This document shows, in pieces, positions 1 through 13,000 of a stretch of DNA of 64,000 bases. Numbering within the stretch: the stretch's first letter is position 1; each line of letters opens with the position of its first letter. Source of the DNA: Takakia lepidozioides (Eukaryota > Streptophyta > Takakiopsida > Takakiales > Takakiaceae); the NCBI GenBank assembly GCA_030704615.1, contig CM060734.1:45090042-45154041 (forward strand). Direction: 5' to 3'. The notes under the pieces were generated by a model. The model saw only the letters and a program-made list of their open reading frames with translations. It did not search any database and was not told where the DNA came from. Position numbers and translations under genes: made by a program.

Positions 1-147
1 CGTTATGTCCCGGTGAGCAGCCGAAGCTCCAAGTTGGCCCGGCGGCCAGGTTGGGAGTCAGGCGCGCGCATCAAAGCGAGTAACTATGACTTGAAGGGGA
101 GCTTACCGAAGTGAGGTCCGCGACAGTAGCGATATGTATGCGCACGA
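1..147 (+). repeat. Right end of an LTR-type element (terminal motif shared with the gypsy element)
   Basis: The last about 24 bases of this stretch, ending ...GCGCACGACA at position 147, match in reverse complement the first bases of the segments at 48232 and 48738 (TGTCGTGCGCATACATATCG...). Upstream of those bases the similarity stops. A short terminus conserved between otherwise different sequences and ending in CA is what LTR ends look like. The rest of the element lies left of the window, so this is an edge-truncated call. Confidence 0.4.
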
Positions 148-236
148 CATATCTTTTACAAATTGTTTGTTCTCTTCTTCTTGAAGCTTCATCCCATGTA
201 CCTAGTAATAATTAAAGCTCGTCAGGACTTATATGT

Positions 237-986
237 GCTTCTCATTTAACAATAATAGGGTCATGAATGCCCGTACATGTGGCAACGACGGGGCCCGCGT
301 GTGGCCAAGGGGGTCGGAGAGGGTGGGAGCGCCCCTACCCGGACCCCGCCAATCGTCTGTCCGGCAAGCGGGTCTGCTGGGGCCCACAAAACACATGAGT
401 TAGTCTGCTGGGCCCACAATATGCACATAAAACATTAGTTATTGCATAGATTTGCATAAGCGGTGGGTAGTGTGGTGGTTAAGAGCAATGAATGATACAT
501 ATGAGGTTTGATGTTGAAATCTCGTTAGGTTGTACTGTGGCAGTAATGTGTGTTTATTAATAATATATTTTTCGAAGGTATGCCGGTCTGCTGGAAGGTC
601 CAAGCCGGTCTGCCAGAGGTGCCGGAGGGGGGGGGGTCTGCTTGGAAAGTCTGCCGGTCTGCTGGAGGGTCCAAGTCGGTCTGCCAGAGGTGCCAGGGGG
701 GTGGGTCTACTTGGAAAGTCTGCCCAGTCTGCTGGAGAGGTGCCAGTCCGCTCGTCGGTCTGCTGGAGAGTCTGCCTGCCTGTCCGCTAGAAGGTTGGAG
801 TCGGTCTGTTGGAGGGTCTCCCCAGTCTGTTAGAAGGTCCACCACGGTACATGAACAAGGACTTAGGAAAATTTCAGAATCTCGCCCACCCAGTGAATGG
901 GCGGTGGGCTTATGAGCTCACCCCAAGGGTCGTACTGGCGGGGCCCGCCCGTGCATTCATGACCCTATTATTAAAAAATGAGAGCC
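237..986 (+). mobile_element. MULE-1 copy 1, non-autonomous Mutator-like element
   Basis: The 750-bp element is flanked by a perfect 9-bp direct repeat CTTATATGT (228-236 and 987-995), the target-site length typical of Mutator elements. The ends are inverted repeats: left CTTCTCATTTAACAATAATA followed by GGGTCATGAATGC, right the same in reverse complement with a few changes. No transposase frame is visible. The interior is a GC-rich, imperfect minisatellite. Two further copies lie at 43856-44621 and 45605-59652, each with its own 9-bp duplication. Confidence 0.85.
580..840 (+). repeat. Internal minisatellite of MULE-1 copy 1
   Basis: Variations on GGTCTGCTGGAGGGTCCA and GGTCTGCCAGAGGTGCC alternate, with a higher-order period near 76 bp (compare 583-658 with 659-735). 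It keeps several overlapping frames open, so open frames here are repeat artefacts. Related but diverged arrays occupy the same place in the other MULE-1 copies. Confidence 0.6.
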
Positions 987-995
987 CTTATATGT

Positions 996-2796
996 CCTCA
1001 TTCGGGTTTAATTTTATCAAATGAAAATGTGGGATTCATACCAACAAAGTGAAAGGACAAAGCCAACATTTATATCTAAAAGGAAGAAGTGAACTCCAAG
1101 GATTAAAAAAAACAATCATCAAACATTCTATTGGTCATATTTCTCAAGAAAAATAATATGTACCCCAATCATTCCGAAAAAAAATTAAGCAAAAAACATT
1201 GGACATCTAACAAGCTCTCCCACAAAGGTGGCTATAGCATGGGCCAGCATGGCAGCTTCATGCAATGTGAGGTAGCAATTGCATATGGGGCCATATGGAA
1301 TGCACACCAAAGTTGGTTAGTGAAGATTCTAGCTAGATTGGAGGAGGTTCTAGAGGTGTGGTGAGGTAATTTTGGCAAGCTATAACCAAAGACGGAGCTT
1401 GGGAAGAGATGGAGGGTCTAGTAGGGAGCGCATAAGAGGCATGATCAAGAGTGCAAGAGGAGAAGGAGGGTCGATTTGTTGGCGGCAAAGTGGGCAGGGG
1501 TTGCACCACCGGCAATGGAATGGAATCAAGCCATGCTTCATGTCCGGCTCGACTGTACATTACCTCTTTCTCTCCCTCTTGAAGTTGAAGTTGTCACTGT
1601 GGACCGTTGGCCGCGGACCGGAGACTGCGGGTATATATATATGTGTGTGTGGATCTGTCGGAGGCCAAAAAATAAAATATCCGCCTTCGTTAAGAACCGC
1701 CATATATGAAGAGATGAGACAACTAGATTCGGTTGAGAACCGGTGGTTTTGTATATTTTTTTTATTTGATTTGGATCGGAACTAGTGGTCCACAAGAAGC
1801 AGGTATGAACCCATATATCCGGCATTTAAAACATGAGGTTATAATCTGGATAATAGCCTATTATTGTATTCACTCCACATAAATGAGGCGAGTCATATTC
1901 ATGAGCCGGCCCTATCTTCATATGAAGGGGCACGCATATTAATAACTTCATATTTTATCTTGTGAGATTTGAATGGACACTTTTTTGCATCATCTACAAT
2001 AGAAATCTCCTAAGAGCACTCTTCTAATTGTATGTATTTTTTATTAGTATTTTTAATACATTAGATTTTTACGTTTGGGTCATTTTATTTTATTAAAATA
2101 AACTTGGATTTTCTTGATAACCGGATACTGAACCGCCGGAGGCCATCCTGATTTAAACTCCATTTGTCCATAACTGCATAAGGTTAAATTTTGTATTTGT
2201 TGCAATTCGGCAGATATCAGAAACGGGAAAGCTCAAAAACCCCCGAACTGGAGGATGTGAACACAAAGTCTAAGTTAAACATCCGGAACCGGCTGATATA
2301 CGAAAAAATCAAATAACCGCACAACACTCGTTCGAACTGCATGCTAGTATTTTCCGGTCCCTGGGTTTATGGGGATCTTATCTCAAGAAACATTTTTGGG
2401 CTACTATCAAGACTTAACATGTAGGGATGGTGGATCTTAACCACTTGAATTGAATTTTTGAGTCCGATAAGGTAGGCCCCCATTATAACCTTCATGGCTG
2501 TATCATGTGGCATGTACACGAGCTGGTATAACGACCAATGAGTTTTATGCCCACCCGTATTTCTATAATGCCATGCTATTTTTTTATTTTTTTTCATGCT
2601 ATCCATATTCAAGCCTGAATTTTCTGCTCGAAATTACACCGTCCCCTGTTTAGTAACCAAAAAAAAAAAACATCTCTAATGCATTATTCTGTATTCAAAT
2701 ACGACGTGATATGCCAATACGATCAATTTTACATGAGATTGGAGTGATTACTTACTTACCTCAAACATAAAGATAAAATCTCAAACATAACAAACC
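996..2796. other. No gene recognised
   Basis: AT-rich sequence with short open frames on both strands that lack coding character, and a TA/TG-rich microsatellite near 1632-1650. I see no domain, TIR pair or RNA gene. Confidence 0.5.
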
Positions 2797-2917
2797 ACCA
2801 CATGTAGCTCAGTTGGGTAGTGGCACTGGGCTCAAATCCTGCTACCTAGTTGTGTGCAGCGTTTTTCTTGGTGGCAAATTTTCGCCAAATTTCGACCTCA
2901 GGAAAAAAAAAAAAAAA
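2797..2917 (+). repeat. SINE-like tRNA-derived fragment
   Basis: TAGCTCAGTTGG at about 2806 is a perfect polymerase III A box. GGCTCAAATCC about 25 bases later resembles a B box (consensus GGTTCGANTCC, two mismatches). The spacing is too short for a functional tRNA because the anticodon arm is missing. About 60 bases on there is an A-run (2903-2917), as expected at a SINE 3' end. The call rests on these short motifs only. Confidence 0.35.
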
Positions 2918-3239
2918 CAATATTCTGTCAAAAATTCCCTGTTTTTTCATGGATGAAATCGCCAAAATTCTCCAAATGAGAAATATATTATGGATGAATT
3001 TGCCAAATATAGATGATATAAATGGATTTATGTACGGAAATAGATGATTCTGTCCTAATTTCAATGGATGAACAGAATGTATGGCTATTTTTTGCCAAAC
3101 TCTGTAGCCACTCGTGCTGTTTTTCAAATTCCAGAAAAAAAACACTACTATGTAGATGTGTGTGGTGTTGTAAATATCTCCCCCTTCAAAAGCCTCGTGG
3201 CTCATTTGGATTGCATTAAGTGAAATCCAGTACAGCGTT

Positions 3240-3660
3240 CACTGTAATTAAGGGCTGAGGAGCGCCCGGTTCTTCTCTGTCACCCTTCTTGTATAGATTG
3301 ACAATGACCCCCCCTCGCCGGCAAAAGGGTTAGGTTAAAGAGGAGAACTAGGGCCTCTATCATGGGATCGCCACCGTGCTTGATAAGCTTGTTGACTATA
3401 CCATCAGGTCCACCAGCTTTATATCCGTTTAAATGTTCAATTGCTTCCACAAATCTCAGAAGAACTAATGGGAGCCTTATAAGCCATTGAAATATACTCC
3501 AGTTCATCAGGGCTGTTTTGCATCATAGGAACAGTTTTTCCAACTGTGTCCCTCCATTCAGCAGAAGACCCCTCACTGTTAGACCTAGAAGTTCTGTCTG
3601 TTCTCTAAGGAAATTTCAGTGTTGGTCAGACTCTCCGGAACAAAATACCTGTAGCAGCCC
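3240..3660 (-). pseudogene. LINE reverse-transcriptase fragment
   Basis: On the minus strand a frame of about 75 residues reads HLNGYKAGGPDGIVNKLIKH followed by GGDPMIEALVLLFN. This is the start of a non-LTR reverse transcriptase (usual form: K..GPDGI..ELLK.GG......L..LFN). The rest of the polymerase is absent and the frame breaks on both sides. It lies in the 5' flank of the ASI1-like gene, in the opposite orientation. Confidence 0.6.
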
Positions 3661-4076
3661 TGAAAATCTCACAATAGTCCGATACGAAGGCAAACGTCAA
3701 TCCAACGGATGCGCGGAAAAGGAGGTGGTGAAAAAGGTGGCGAGTGGCAGGCAGCTGTCAAGATGGCGGCAGCGCCGTCATGGCCACCCCACTCCTCCGT
3801 CCGCCGCTTGCGCTTCCGCCGAATCTTGCTCCGACTCACTCCTTTCATTTCCCGCCATTCCACGCGTCTAACTCAGTCCTCTCTTCTTCACATGGAGCTC
3901 GGCGCTCTGCCACCTTCTGCGTCCTCTTGTGCTTTCTCTGCTACCTTCTCATTACTCTCTCATGTTTGTACTCTGCTCTCGTGGATCTCGTTTCTCGTTT
4001 GCTCATTCTTTGTAAGTATCCATAGCTTTTCTCTTTAGAAGGAGTTGAGTTGGTGTAGCAACAAACCTTGTCGAGT
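3661..4076 (+). promoter_or_regulatory. Probable promoter and 5' UTR region of the ASI1-like gene
   Basis: A mixed GC-rich and pyrimidine-rich stretch (TCTC/CTTC tracts from 3830 to 4035) lies directly before the first ATG. A GTAAGT at 4013 and a pyrimidine tract ending in AG at 4037 could bound a very short intron. No convincing TATA box is seen. The transcription start cannot be placed. Confidence 0.35.
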
Positions 4077-7000
4077 ATGGCGGTGGGGGAGGGGGAGGGG
4101 GAGGGTTGCAATGTGGAAGATGAGGCGGGCTTCAAGTGGGGCCCGAGAGTGAGCGAGCATAGCGAGAGTTACAAGTCTGTTGTCTATGAGGGTGAAGACT
4201 TCTCAGTGTACAACTACGTCTTTTGCAATTCGGGGCTTGTTTTTTGTGATTCGGGACTTAGTGCGCCGTTCGTTGGGAAATTGATGAGGCTGTGGGAGGA
4301 CAAGAGTGGGAAGAAATGCCGTATCCGTTGGTTCTTCCGATCGTCGGAGCTCCCTCCAAAGTTGCCCGGGGTCAATTATGATCGGAGTTCGAAGGAGCTG
4401 TACATTGCTGCTGGGAACCAGAAAGGAGTGGAGAATGAGAACCTTCTGGTAAGCAACTCAGAGCACTAACGGGTTCCAATGCTGAATTCTGCTAGGCTAC
4501 TCGTTAGCCACAAATTAGTTGATGCTCCTTGTGTTCTTCACCGCAATCATGAGCAAGAAACTGAAGCATAGTCACCAAAGCAGATGCAACTTACTCGACC
4601 TCTACGTGTATGTTGGATGACTGATTTGTGGACCTTCCAATAACCAGTGTCTTGAACTAAAGAAAATCGAGGTGCATATGGCAGCAAGTAGAGCGTCCTA
4701 GAACTCATGAGCTGTGTTAACGATCAGTCGAAGCTTCAGTAACAACTTCCTGGACTGTGCAGTTGTGTCGAATCAAATGCGAATTCCGAATTCCGTTCAC
4801 TGATTGCAAACGTTGGTTTCTAAGATATGATTGCTAGGGGTGGAGGCGTGCTCTGTCCTGCTTCAGGGGAATTCCCCAGAATGAGTGACTCTGCTTCTGA
4901 GATAGCCCTTGTGCGAAACAATTGCGAGCAGTTTAAGAATGTACAACTTTTCATCTGCAGGCTTGGTAGAGACTTGAGCATTTGTTGACTACTTCGGTTT
5001 GAAAAATTTCTTGCTTGATTTATTGCATTACTTCGGTCTCCGTTGACGTGAGATAGAGCGTCAGAATCAGGGCTGGTCAAATAGCTGTGCAACTGTGCTA
5101 GTTGGGCCCGAATTTGGCAATTCATTTTTGCAAGTCTCCAGGCAAAATCTGGCAATACGTGTAAGTCAATGAAATGGTAAAGCATATGCGTCTTCAAATG
5201 TTTGGCTGATATTTCTCACATCCAGAAGGAAATGAGGGCAAGCCCTCATGAATAATCATACGTTCAGTAAGTTAGATGTACCCCATACTGATGTGCTCCC
5301 TACTGTAATATTTTCATCTAGTTAGTCGCCTGGTTTCAATGTGTTCAAACATATCCTCTTTCCTTTGCACTGCAGGATGTGATTCTTAGTAAGTGCAAGG
5401 TATTGTGCACTACGAAGAATCCCAAGAACATCATGCCCTCTGAAGTTCAACTGAAGGCTGCAGACCACTTCTTCAGTAGGGCCTACGACGTAGCCAAGAA
5501 GAAGATCGTAACGCTGGACAAGATTCCAGTCCACTTGGGTGAGTAGAGGGGCAAGATCCTCATTCAAACTGCATACTTAACTTAAGCAGTAAATGATGTT
5601 ATGGTCTAGAGCTTTCACTGCACTTTACTGCCATAGTGGAGAGGTCTTTCTTTCTGTATGTGAGCTTGTAATGAGGGGAATCAGTGGCCAGAATCTTGGA
5701 AGTTTACTCCTGTATTAAGTCCCTCCAACCAATATAGGTTTCTAATCTATTTTCTCTTGAAATGCGGTTTGCCTGCAGCTGAAAAGCTCTACAACAAGGA
5801 GGAATGGATGATTTCACCGTTACCACTATGGAACCCTGTGGAACAGGTCAGAATGCATGAAAAGGAAGCCTGCACACCTCTGTTGTTGGAAGGACCAAAG
5901 GGGGCTGAAGTGGTGGGAGAGAGACTTGTGGAAAATACTGAAGGATCTGGAGGAATGGAGAAGAGATTTGATGGGAAGGGTTCTTTACCAACATCACCAA
6001 CAAGCCCCAAGATGGGCAAGGCCTCCCAAAAAATCAGAAATTTTGTGGAGCATGAAAATTCAGTGATCACTCTGCTGGCAAGCCCACTCCAGCACACCAT
6101 CAAGCAAAAAAGTGAAGGGTCAACACCACTGCTGTTAGAAGGACCTAAAAGTGTTTCCACACTCGGGAAAAGACTCAGAATGAATAGTGAGGAATTGGGA
6201 GCAGTGAAGAAGAGTAAAGTTGATGCACACTATTCCTCATCAACGCCGGCAACAGTCCCAAAAATGGGCAAGACATCTGAAAGAAACGGAAGTTGTCAGG
6301 ATTGCCAAAGTTCACTGGCAAGCCCACTCCAGCAGGTTATAAAGCTTGCAAGGGAAGCCTCAACGTCTCGGCTATCTGAACGTCAAAGCAGGGTTGAAGT
6401 GGTGGGAAAGGAACAGAGAGAAAATACTGGAGCAATAAAGGATTTGCCACCAGCACTGGCAAAAGGCCTCGCAAAGAACAAACCCTCTGAAAAAAATGTA
6501 ACTTGTCTGAAGATTGGAAGTTCACTGGTAGGACTCCAGCAGGCCACGAAGACCCCGGAAGTTTGTAAGGTGGCAACAAAGATGGAGTTTACCAAGGGCA
6601 AATCTGCAAACAAAGACTGCCAGAACAAAGAAAGTTGTGCAAACACAGATATTTGTGGGGCTTCCAAAGTAGCCGGCTACCAGCACATGTCAGGGAACTA
6701 TGAGAAAAGTGTAGGTCTGGAGGGTTCTGGTAAGAGGAGGGTCGAGCAATCCTTGGAGGGCCCAAAAGATGGTGGTTCCCTGTGTCAGGAATGGGCTGGT
6801 TTAACCGAGATGCATGAAGCGAAGAAAAGCACGGAAAGGAAACAGGAAAGGAAACAGATGGCTGTTGACACCTTCAAACCATTAGTGGATAAAGCCAGGA
6901 TGGCAGACATCACCGTCAAAGGAGCTACAGTGGGAAACGCAGAGAGAAGCAATACACCAGGTGTTGAAACTCCTAAGATTTCTGAAGGCAGCAGAGCCTG

Positions 7001-10000
7001 GGCAGGGTATAAGGAAGGGCCACAGCAGTGTGAAAGAATATGCTCGGAGAATCCCAGCCAGCAGGGGTGGAATGGGACATTACCCTTAAGGCCCTCATCG
7101 GTCGAGGGCTGGAAATCAAGAGCTGACAAGGATGATGCTGGAACTATTGAAGGCCGTGATTCTAGCTGGAAGGAGCAGCTGAACACATCTGGGAATCAGA
7201 TTGCAGGGAAGGAGGTATATTACATGTCTATCCACATGGGGGTTATTTTTTGTGCTTTTCTTAAGTTATCTATAGTTGGGAATAGAATCAGCCACATATC
7301 TAAGGGCAGGTTATATTGCTGATATTGCAACATGAATTGAAAATTTGAGGACATGCCAAAGAGTGAATGCTCCGAGGTTTCTTATATGTCCTAAGAAAGT
7401 ATGCTATGAGGTGGTTTAACCTTACTTATAACTCGACAGCTGTAGAGCTCGAGAGAGTGGTCGAAGATTGTTTCAGCCTTAGGCAAAGGAGGAGGCAATT
7501 CCCAAGTTTCCGCTGACTGCCCAAACTTTGCATAGTCTAGGCCTTTTACCATTTTCTGTTACAGGGATTTCCAGCAGACTCTTCTATGAGCAGTTAGCCA
7601 GAGAATGGTGCATGATCTTCCCAGGCTGTGAAAGTGTTCTTTTCAATAGCTGACACAATTTGCCTCATTCAGAGTCCAACCTCTCCATTTTGCTGTGAGT
7701 GACAGGGATTATGGTCAATTTTAGTTGGGGTCTATTGCCCTGGTCATGGTTTTGTCTTCGACAACATCCAACCCAAACTCTCACCCACTGGGCCTGCCGT
7801 AGATGAAATAAAGCTGTTCTTCTCTCTACCCATAGAGCTCTCTATTGGGTAGATTCAGCCAGGTTACCTCTCTTGTCTGCACTCCTATGTAGGGGAAGGG
7901 TTCTGAAAATTTCCAGGGCGTGTAGGTGCATACTTGAAAGAGCCGGGCTGATTCCTATTTTTCAGGCTGTGCCGAATCGCAGTTCTCCACTTTTTTCCTT
8001 GACAATTCATCTCTCCCCTCATATTGAGGTGAGAGCAATGCCATCCTGAAGGAGATATACTCTTTTTCTGAATTCAAAGCCTAAGGAGGCGATTGGGACT
8101 TTGTTTCACTTGGATTCTCTCTAATGCCATTCTAAGTGCTGGGGAAGTTTTCGTAGTCTGAAACGACTAGTTCATGCCTGCCTTGTAGTGCAGCAGGTTC
8201 CTGGTTGACACCTGCAAAGTGAGCCTTTTCCTGGTGGGTGGCCCGGTAGTTTCGCTGGTGACCAGTGCGTGTCAATTATTCGAACTTTGTTGTCAAACAA
8301 GGCAAAATGGTCATTGATCTAGAATTCTTATCGACTTGGTGTCCTTTTGGGCTATCAATTCTGCGCAGGCATCACAAGATGCTGAACACATTAACATCAT
8401 AGGCCAAACCCCTTTTCTCTTGAAAGAAGAGAAATTTTTGACAGGCAGGCTTTGCTGAGAAACTGATGCCTTCAGAATCACCGATTCTGCTGCAGTTTTC
8501 AGTGGTCTTCCTGCGCACTTTGCTGGTGCTGTATACCACTTCAGAGAGAGATCTGGAAGGTATTTTACCTGGTTTTGCGAGGCTCTACAAACATTTGTCT
8601 TCTGTGGCAGGTTTGGTTAATTTCTTTCTATTCCTTCATATTCCTTAGGCTGGGCCCACAGAATGTACTCATAAGACGTTGTTTGCCGTAGCCTTCTGGC
8701 CATTGACCCTGCGCCCAGTTTGAACGGAACACAAAGGGACAGAACCTACCTTTGTCAGGGGCTGACACCAGTAGTAAAGACTTACCTTGGAATAAATAAT
8801 TGATCCGGGTTTTCCACATATCCTCTAGAAATCCCTTAACACAAGCATCAACCTGCTGTGTGTGGTTTGCCCAATAACTAGGCCCCAAAAGGGCCTGGGC
8901 TTTTGGCTCAGCCTCGAGACTTTCAATGTTGGTAAACAGAGGTACAGGCACAAATCCCTTGATCGAAAATGAATATTGTCTTCAGGTTGCCCACACAACG
9001 GGCAATTGCACTCCCCTTTCCTCTCTGCTTCTGTTTGCAGTTCAAAGGTACGCATCCCACCCTGAGTTAAGTCTCTAGTGCCAAGAGTGAGTAGACCCTT
9101 GAGGTCATCCATGATGTCCTCCCCCATGTCACAGACTGGAAACAAGTTCGCTGTTCCCACAGAATTTACTCGTAAGACATTGTTTGCCGTAGCCTTGTGA
9201 CCATTGACCCCGCGCCCACTTTGAGCGGAACACAAAGGGACAGAACCTACCTTTGTCAGGGGCTGACGCCGGTAGTAAGACTTACCTTGGAATAAACAAC
9301 TGCTCCGGGTTTTCCAGATATCCTCTAGAAATCCCTTTACACGAGCATCAATCTGCTGTGTGTGGTTTGCCCAGTAACTAGCCCCCAAAGGGGCCTGGGC
9401 TTTTGGCTTAGCCTCGAGACTTTCAAAGTTGGTAAACAGAGGTACAGGCACAATTCCCTTGATAGATTTGAGGAGAACCCCGGACAATGAATCAGAAAAT
9501 GAATATTGTCTTCAGGTTGCCCACACAACGGCAATTGCACTCTCCCTTTCCTCTCCGGCCCCACAGAGTAGGTTTGTCAGGCAGATGAAACTGGCCCTTA
9601 ATGAAAACCGAGATCCAGAACTAGATTACAAAAGCAAGGGCATGGTCTTACCATGTTTTGCTTAGTTGAGCCTTGGTGTTGGTATGCTAAACTTACCGCC
9701 TACCTGCAGCCTGTGGGTGATGTCTCTCACTCTCTAAACCAGGCATGAAAATGTGGGGACAAACTGCCAGCTGTTAAGTACAGCCTGGTTCAGTGAAGGT
9801 TTTTATTCTCCTCTAACAAATGATTGGGTGAGATCCTGGACACATGAGTTGGCTCAACTCAAAGCTAGAACGACCATCAGGGTTGGTGGACCCCACCTTT
9901 CATTTTGAAAAGCAGAATGTAAGATTACCCTTCATATGCACAGGGGGCAGTACCTTGCTTGGTAGGGGAAGTGGTTCTTATCTTTGCTGGATATGGCTGG

Positions 10001-13000
10001 GGTAATCTCTCTTACCCGTTGTGTGAAGGATGGCTTCAAAAATATTACGTATTTTGACGGGTTATGTATTGGATGGCCCTTCATGCGTTGCTAAAGAGAC
10101 CGCCCATCACAAACCGGTGTCCCTTGTCCATCTCATAGATTTCACATGCAAACCTACAGTGCAAATTGGCCAAGGAATCATGTGCTAAAAGTGCACATGG
10201 GGCAATCATTCTGTTTTTAGAAGAGGACCATCTCTAAGACTTGTTTGATCATTTAGTGGTTGGAATTAGTTTGGATTGTGGACTCTTCATGCATGAATTT
10301 CTGTAGGCCGATAAAATAAGAAATTGTCTGCAACTTACAAAGGAACTTGGATTATACCCCAGCTGGATTTAAACACAAATAGAATTATGAGACTTGAGTT
10401 GGACTCAGGAACTTCGGCCTCCATAGGTCCATAATAATTTTACCTTATATTTGGCGTTGCTGTGTGGGGCTGCGGGTAGAACTGTCCGCCCCAAAGCCAT
10501 GCAGGGGAAAAGCCCCACGTTGAATATTTCAACGTGCGATGAGCAGCAATGGCCCAGCTTGAATGGGGTTCAGGTTAGCAGTGAGGGGTTTGCTGTTATG
10601 TTCATCTGTCTGCACTTACGGCTGGGTCGGGTGTTTTCATGTGGCAGTTACAGAAGACGTTCTTCCGACCCGTACCTGAAGTAAGCCTCCAACTTTTGAC
10701 ATACGTTCCATTTTTCAGCTTTGCATCTGTTGTAAGTTGAGCATGGTTGCAGGCCCATCATGGACGTTTTCTAGTCAACAGCTCACCTATTGTGCATCTG
10801 GAGATGTGAAATTGAAACTTTTTAACAGAAAAAATCCCAGGTGACTAGCTCTGTTGGTAATATATGAAGATTCCGTGAATAACCACATTTACACAAGTGG
10901 TCCATTTTGCTGCTAATTTGGGTGCCCTCCCCATTCTTTGGTTCCAGTAGTATTCTTAAGTTATTTTGGCTGCCGTGAGCTATGTTCGTGCAGCATGTGG
11001 CCCCATTGTATGAAAGGGAGTTCACACCACCGTATTTTTGATCTCAATGAGAGACACCATGCTGCACTTTGTTGACAGCTACAAATGTGTGTATGTAACT
11101 GGCACAGCCTGCATTCTGACATATTTTATTGTGCTGGTAGCAGGAATGGGATTCGAGTATGGGAAGGGCTCGTGAACAGCAAAGAGTGCTTCATCTGAAG
11201 AATTTAGACCCAGAATTGGGCTCATTGGACATCATGGTACGCTCCAGTACACTTTACTTCATTTGAATGTGTGCAAGGAAGATATAATTGTATTAGGCGA
11301 GAGCAGTTCCAAAGGTCTGCAAGGTATGAATTATCACTGATCACTTTCCAAGTGAGCTCCAGCCAGCTGTGGGGTTGTTAGAGGTACACATCCCAGTCTG
11401 CTCTTCTATGTGTATCACATTCTAAAGGGGTTTGGTTGGCAGGACACTCTGATTGACGTCCTGCAAACAAGTTTTGAGGCCCGTTTAATTCCACCGGCTA
11501 ATTTCACCAGCATTCAGTCTGGTATAGCTCTCCAACTGAACTCTATGCGTTCTGCTCATTTCTCTTCCACTGAGTCGGTACTCTGTTTTCCTGAACTCTG
11601 GCTTAATTATATGAATTGCCATAGCAACCTGAAGCTGGAAATCTGCCTTACAGCATAGCAAGAGTCAACCTTAGTTTTGCCAAAGCAGGTCTATGGGAAC
11701 TGGCCCACATGAAGGCCTTCATTGCGCTTTCTGGCTGTGATTGTCCTATAGAATCTTGGGAGAACAAAACCGGTCTAGGGATAGGTGCATTTTTCTCAAG
11801 ATGTCCGGTGAGACCCAGGTCAGGCTATGACATGTCTTCCCCATGCTGTAGATTTAAGTCTAGAGTTTCTTGGTTGGGAGCAGGGGAGGCATTGCTGAAA
11901 TTTCCAAATGCTAAGTCAGCTAGCCAAACTCTGAAGAAATTGGAGGACAGTTGCTTGGTCTTGTCTGGAAGGTATGTTGTAGGTTGCCTTTCAGATCACA
12001 TAAGTTGTTGCTTATCCTCCCCATACGTTGGATAAGTCGTGGTGTTCAGTTTCTCGGCGTGATGTTGGGGACTGGAGGAGATGGCTGTTTATGCAGCAAT
12101 GAGAAGGACAGGACTTCTGGCATGAAGTCTTCTGTGGCACTTTCATCTGTAGTAATCAATCATTTAGGATATAGTGGCCCCCTTTTTCTTATGTTTTGGG
12201 AGAGGTCCATGGATTTGAAAGACCAGTTACCTGTAGATTCATGAATGAACAACTCTTAAGATTAGAAGGGATGCCTGAAGCTGGGCTCACTTTGTTCAAA
12301 GCATTACTGATCTCTTGCTGTCATGGTTGTTACAGGCCAGTGCTGGCAAGCTTGGCCCAGCGGCCACATCCAACAGGTCGTTCCAAGTTTTTGGGCCACA
12401 TTTCCTTAATGGATGTGAAAACCCTGATGTCTGCAGACTATGTGAGTAGAAGGTTGATGATACATGTTTGGGGGTAGATGTGAAACCTTGAATATCACAT
12501 GACTTGTTTGTTGGCCAAGTGGTGCTAATGTGACAACGCTGAATCATGGAATCGCAAGACTGTTGGATGTGGTAGAGGCTCTCACAATGTTCCAACAGAG
12601 GCAGGAATAAGCTTGTAATATAAGTGTTGTTTGTTTTGCTCCTAGCCTTGGCCAGTGTTTTTAACAAAACATGTTGGTAGACCATCACAAGATTACATTC
12701 TAAGCTATATTTTGATTAGAGATCTGTTCCTTTGTGTCTCACTCTTTTCTTTCCCTCCGTTTTTCTCGCCCACCTTATATACGGAAAAGATGATTTCAAG
12801 TTCAGAAATTGTTTGATTTATGTATATGTATATATTGAAGGAGCTGGCGAGGAGTGTTGTATGTCATTTTGGTCTTTTTGTTGGGTGAACAGAGAAAGCA
12901 GTCGGCAATATCACACTGATGAATTGTCCTTTGTCACTTTCCTTGGATGAAACAGAGACGGGCAGTGGCAACATCACATTGCTCGCAACCAAACACATTT

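Noticed and set aside
130-1080. Longer inverted ends for MULE-1 copy 1 reaching to about 148 and 1075
   Set aside because: Apparent similarity beyond 237/986 is weak AT-rich matching; the 9-bp duplication CTTATATGT fixes the ends.
2797-2850. A tRNA gene
   Set aside because: The A box is good but the distance to the B-like box is too short and no cloverleaf with an anticodon arm can be drawn.
3518-4038. Overlapping plus-strand frames of 93-117 codons before the ASI1-like gene
   Set aside because: Pyrimidine-rich leader or promoter sequence with no domain; three frames are open at once.
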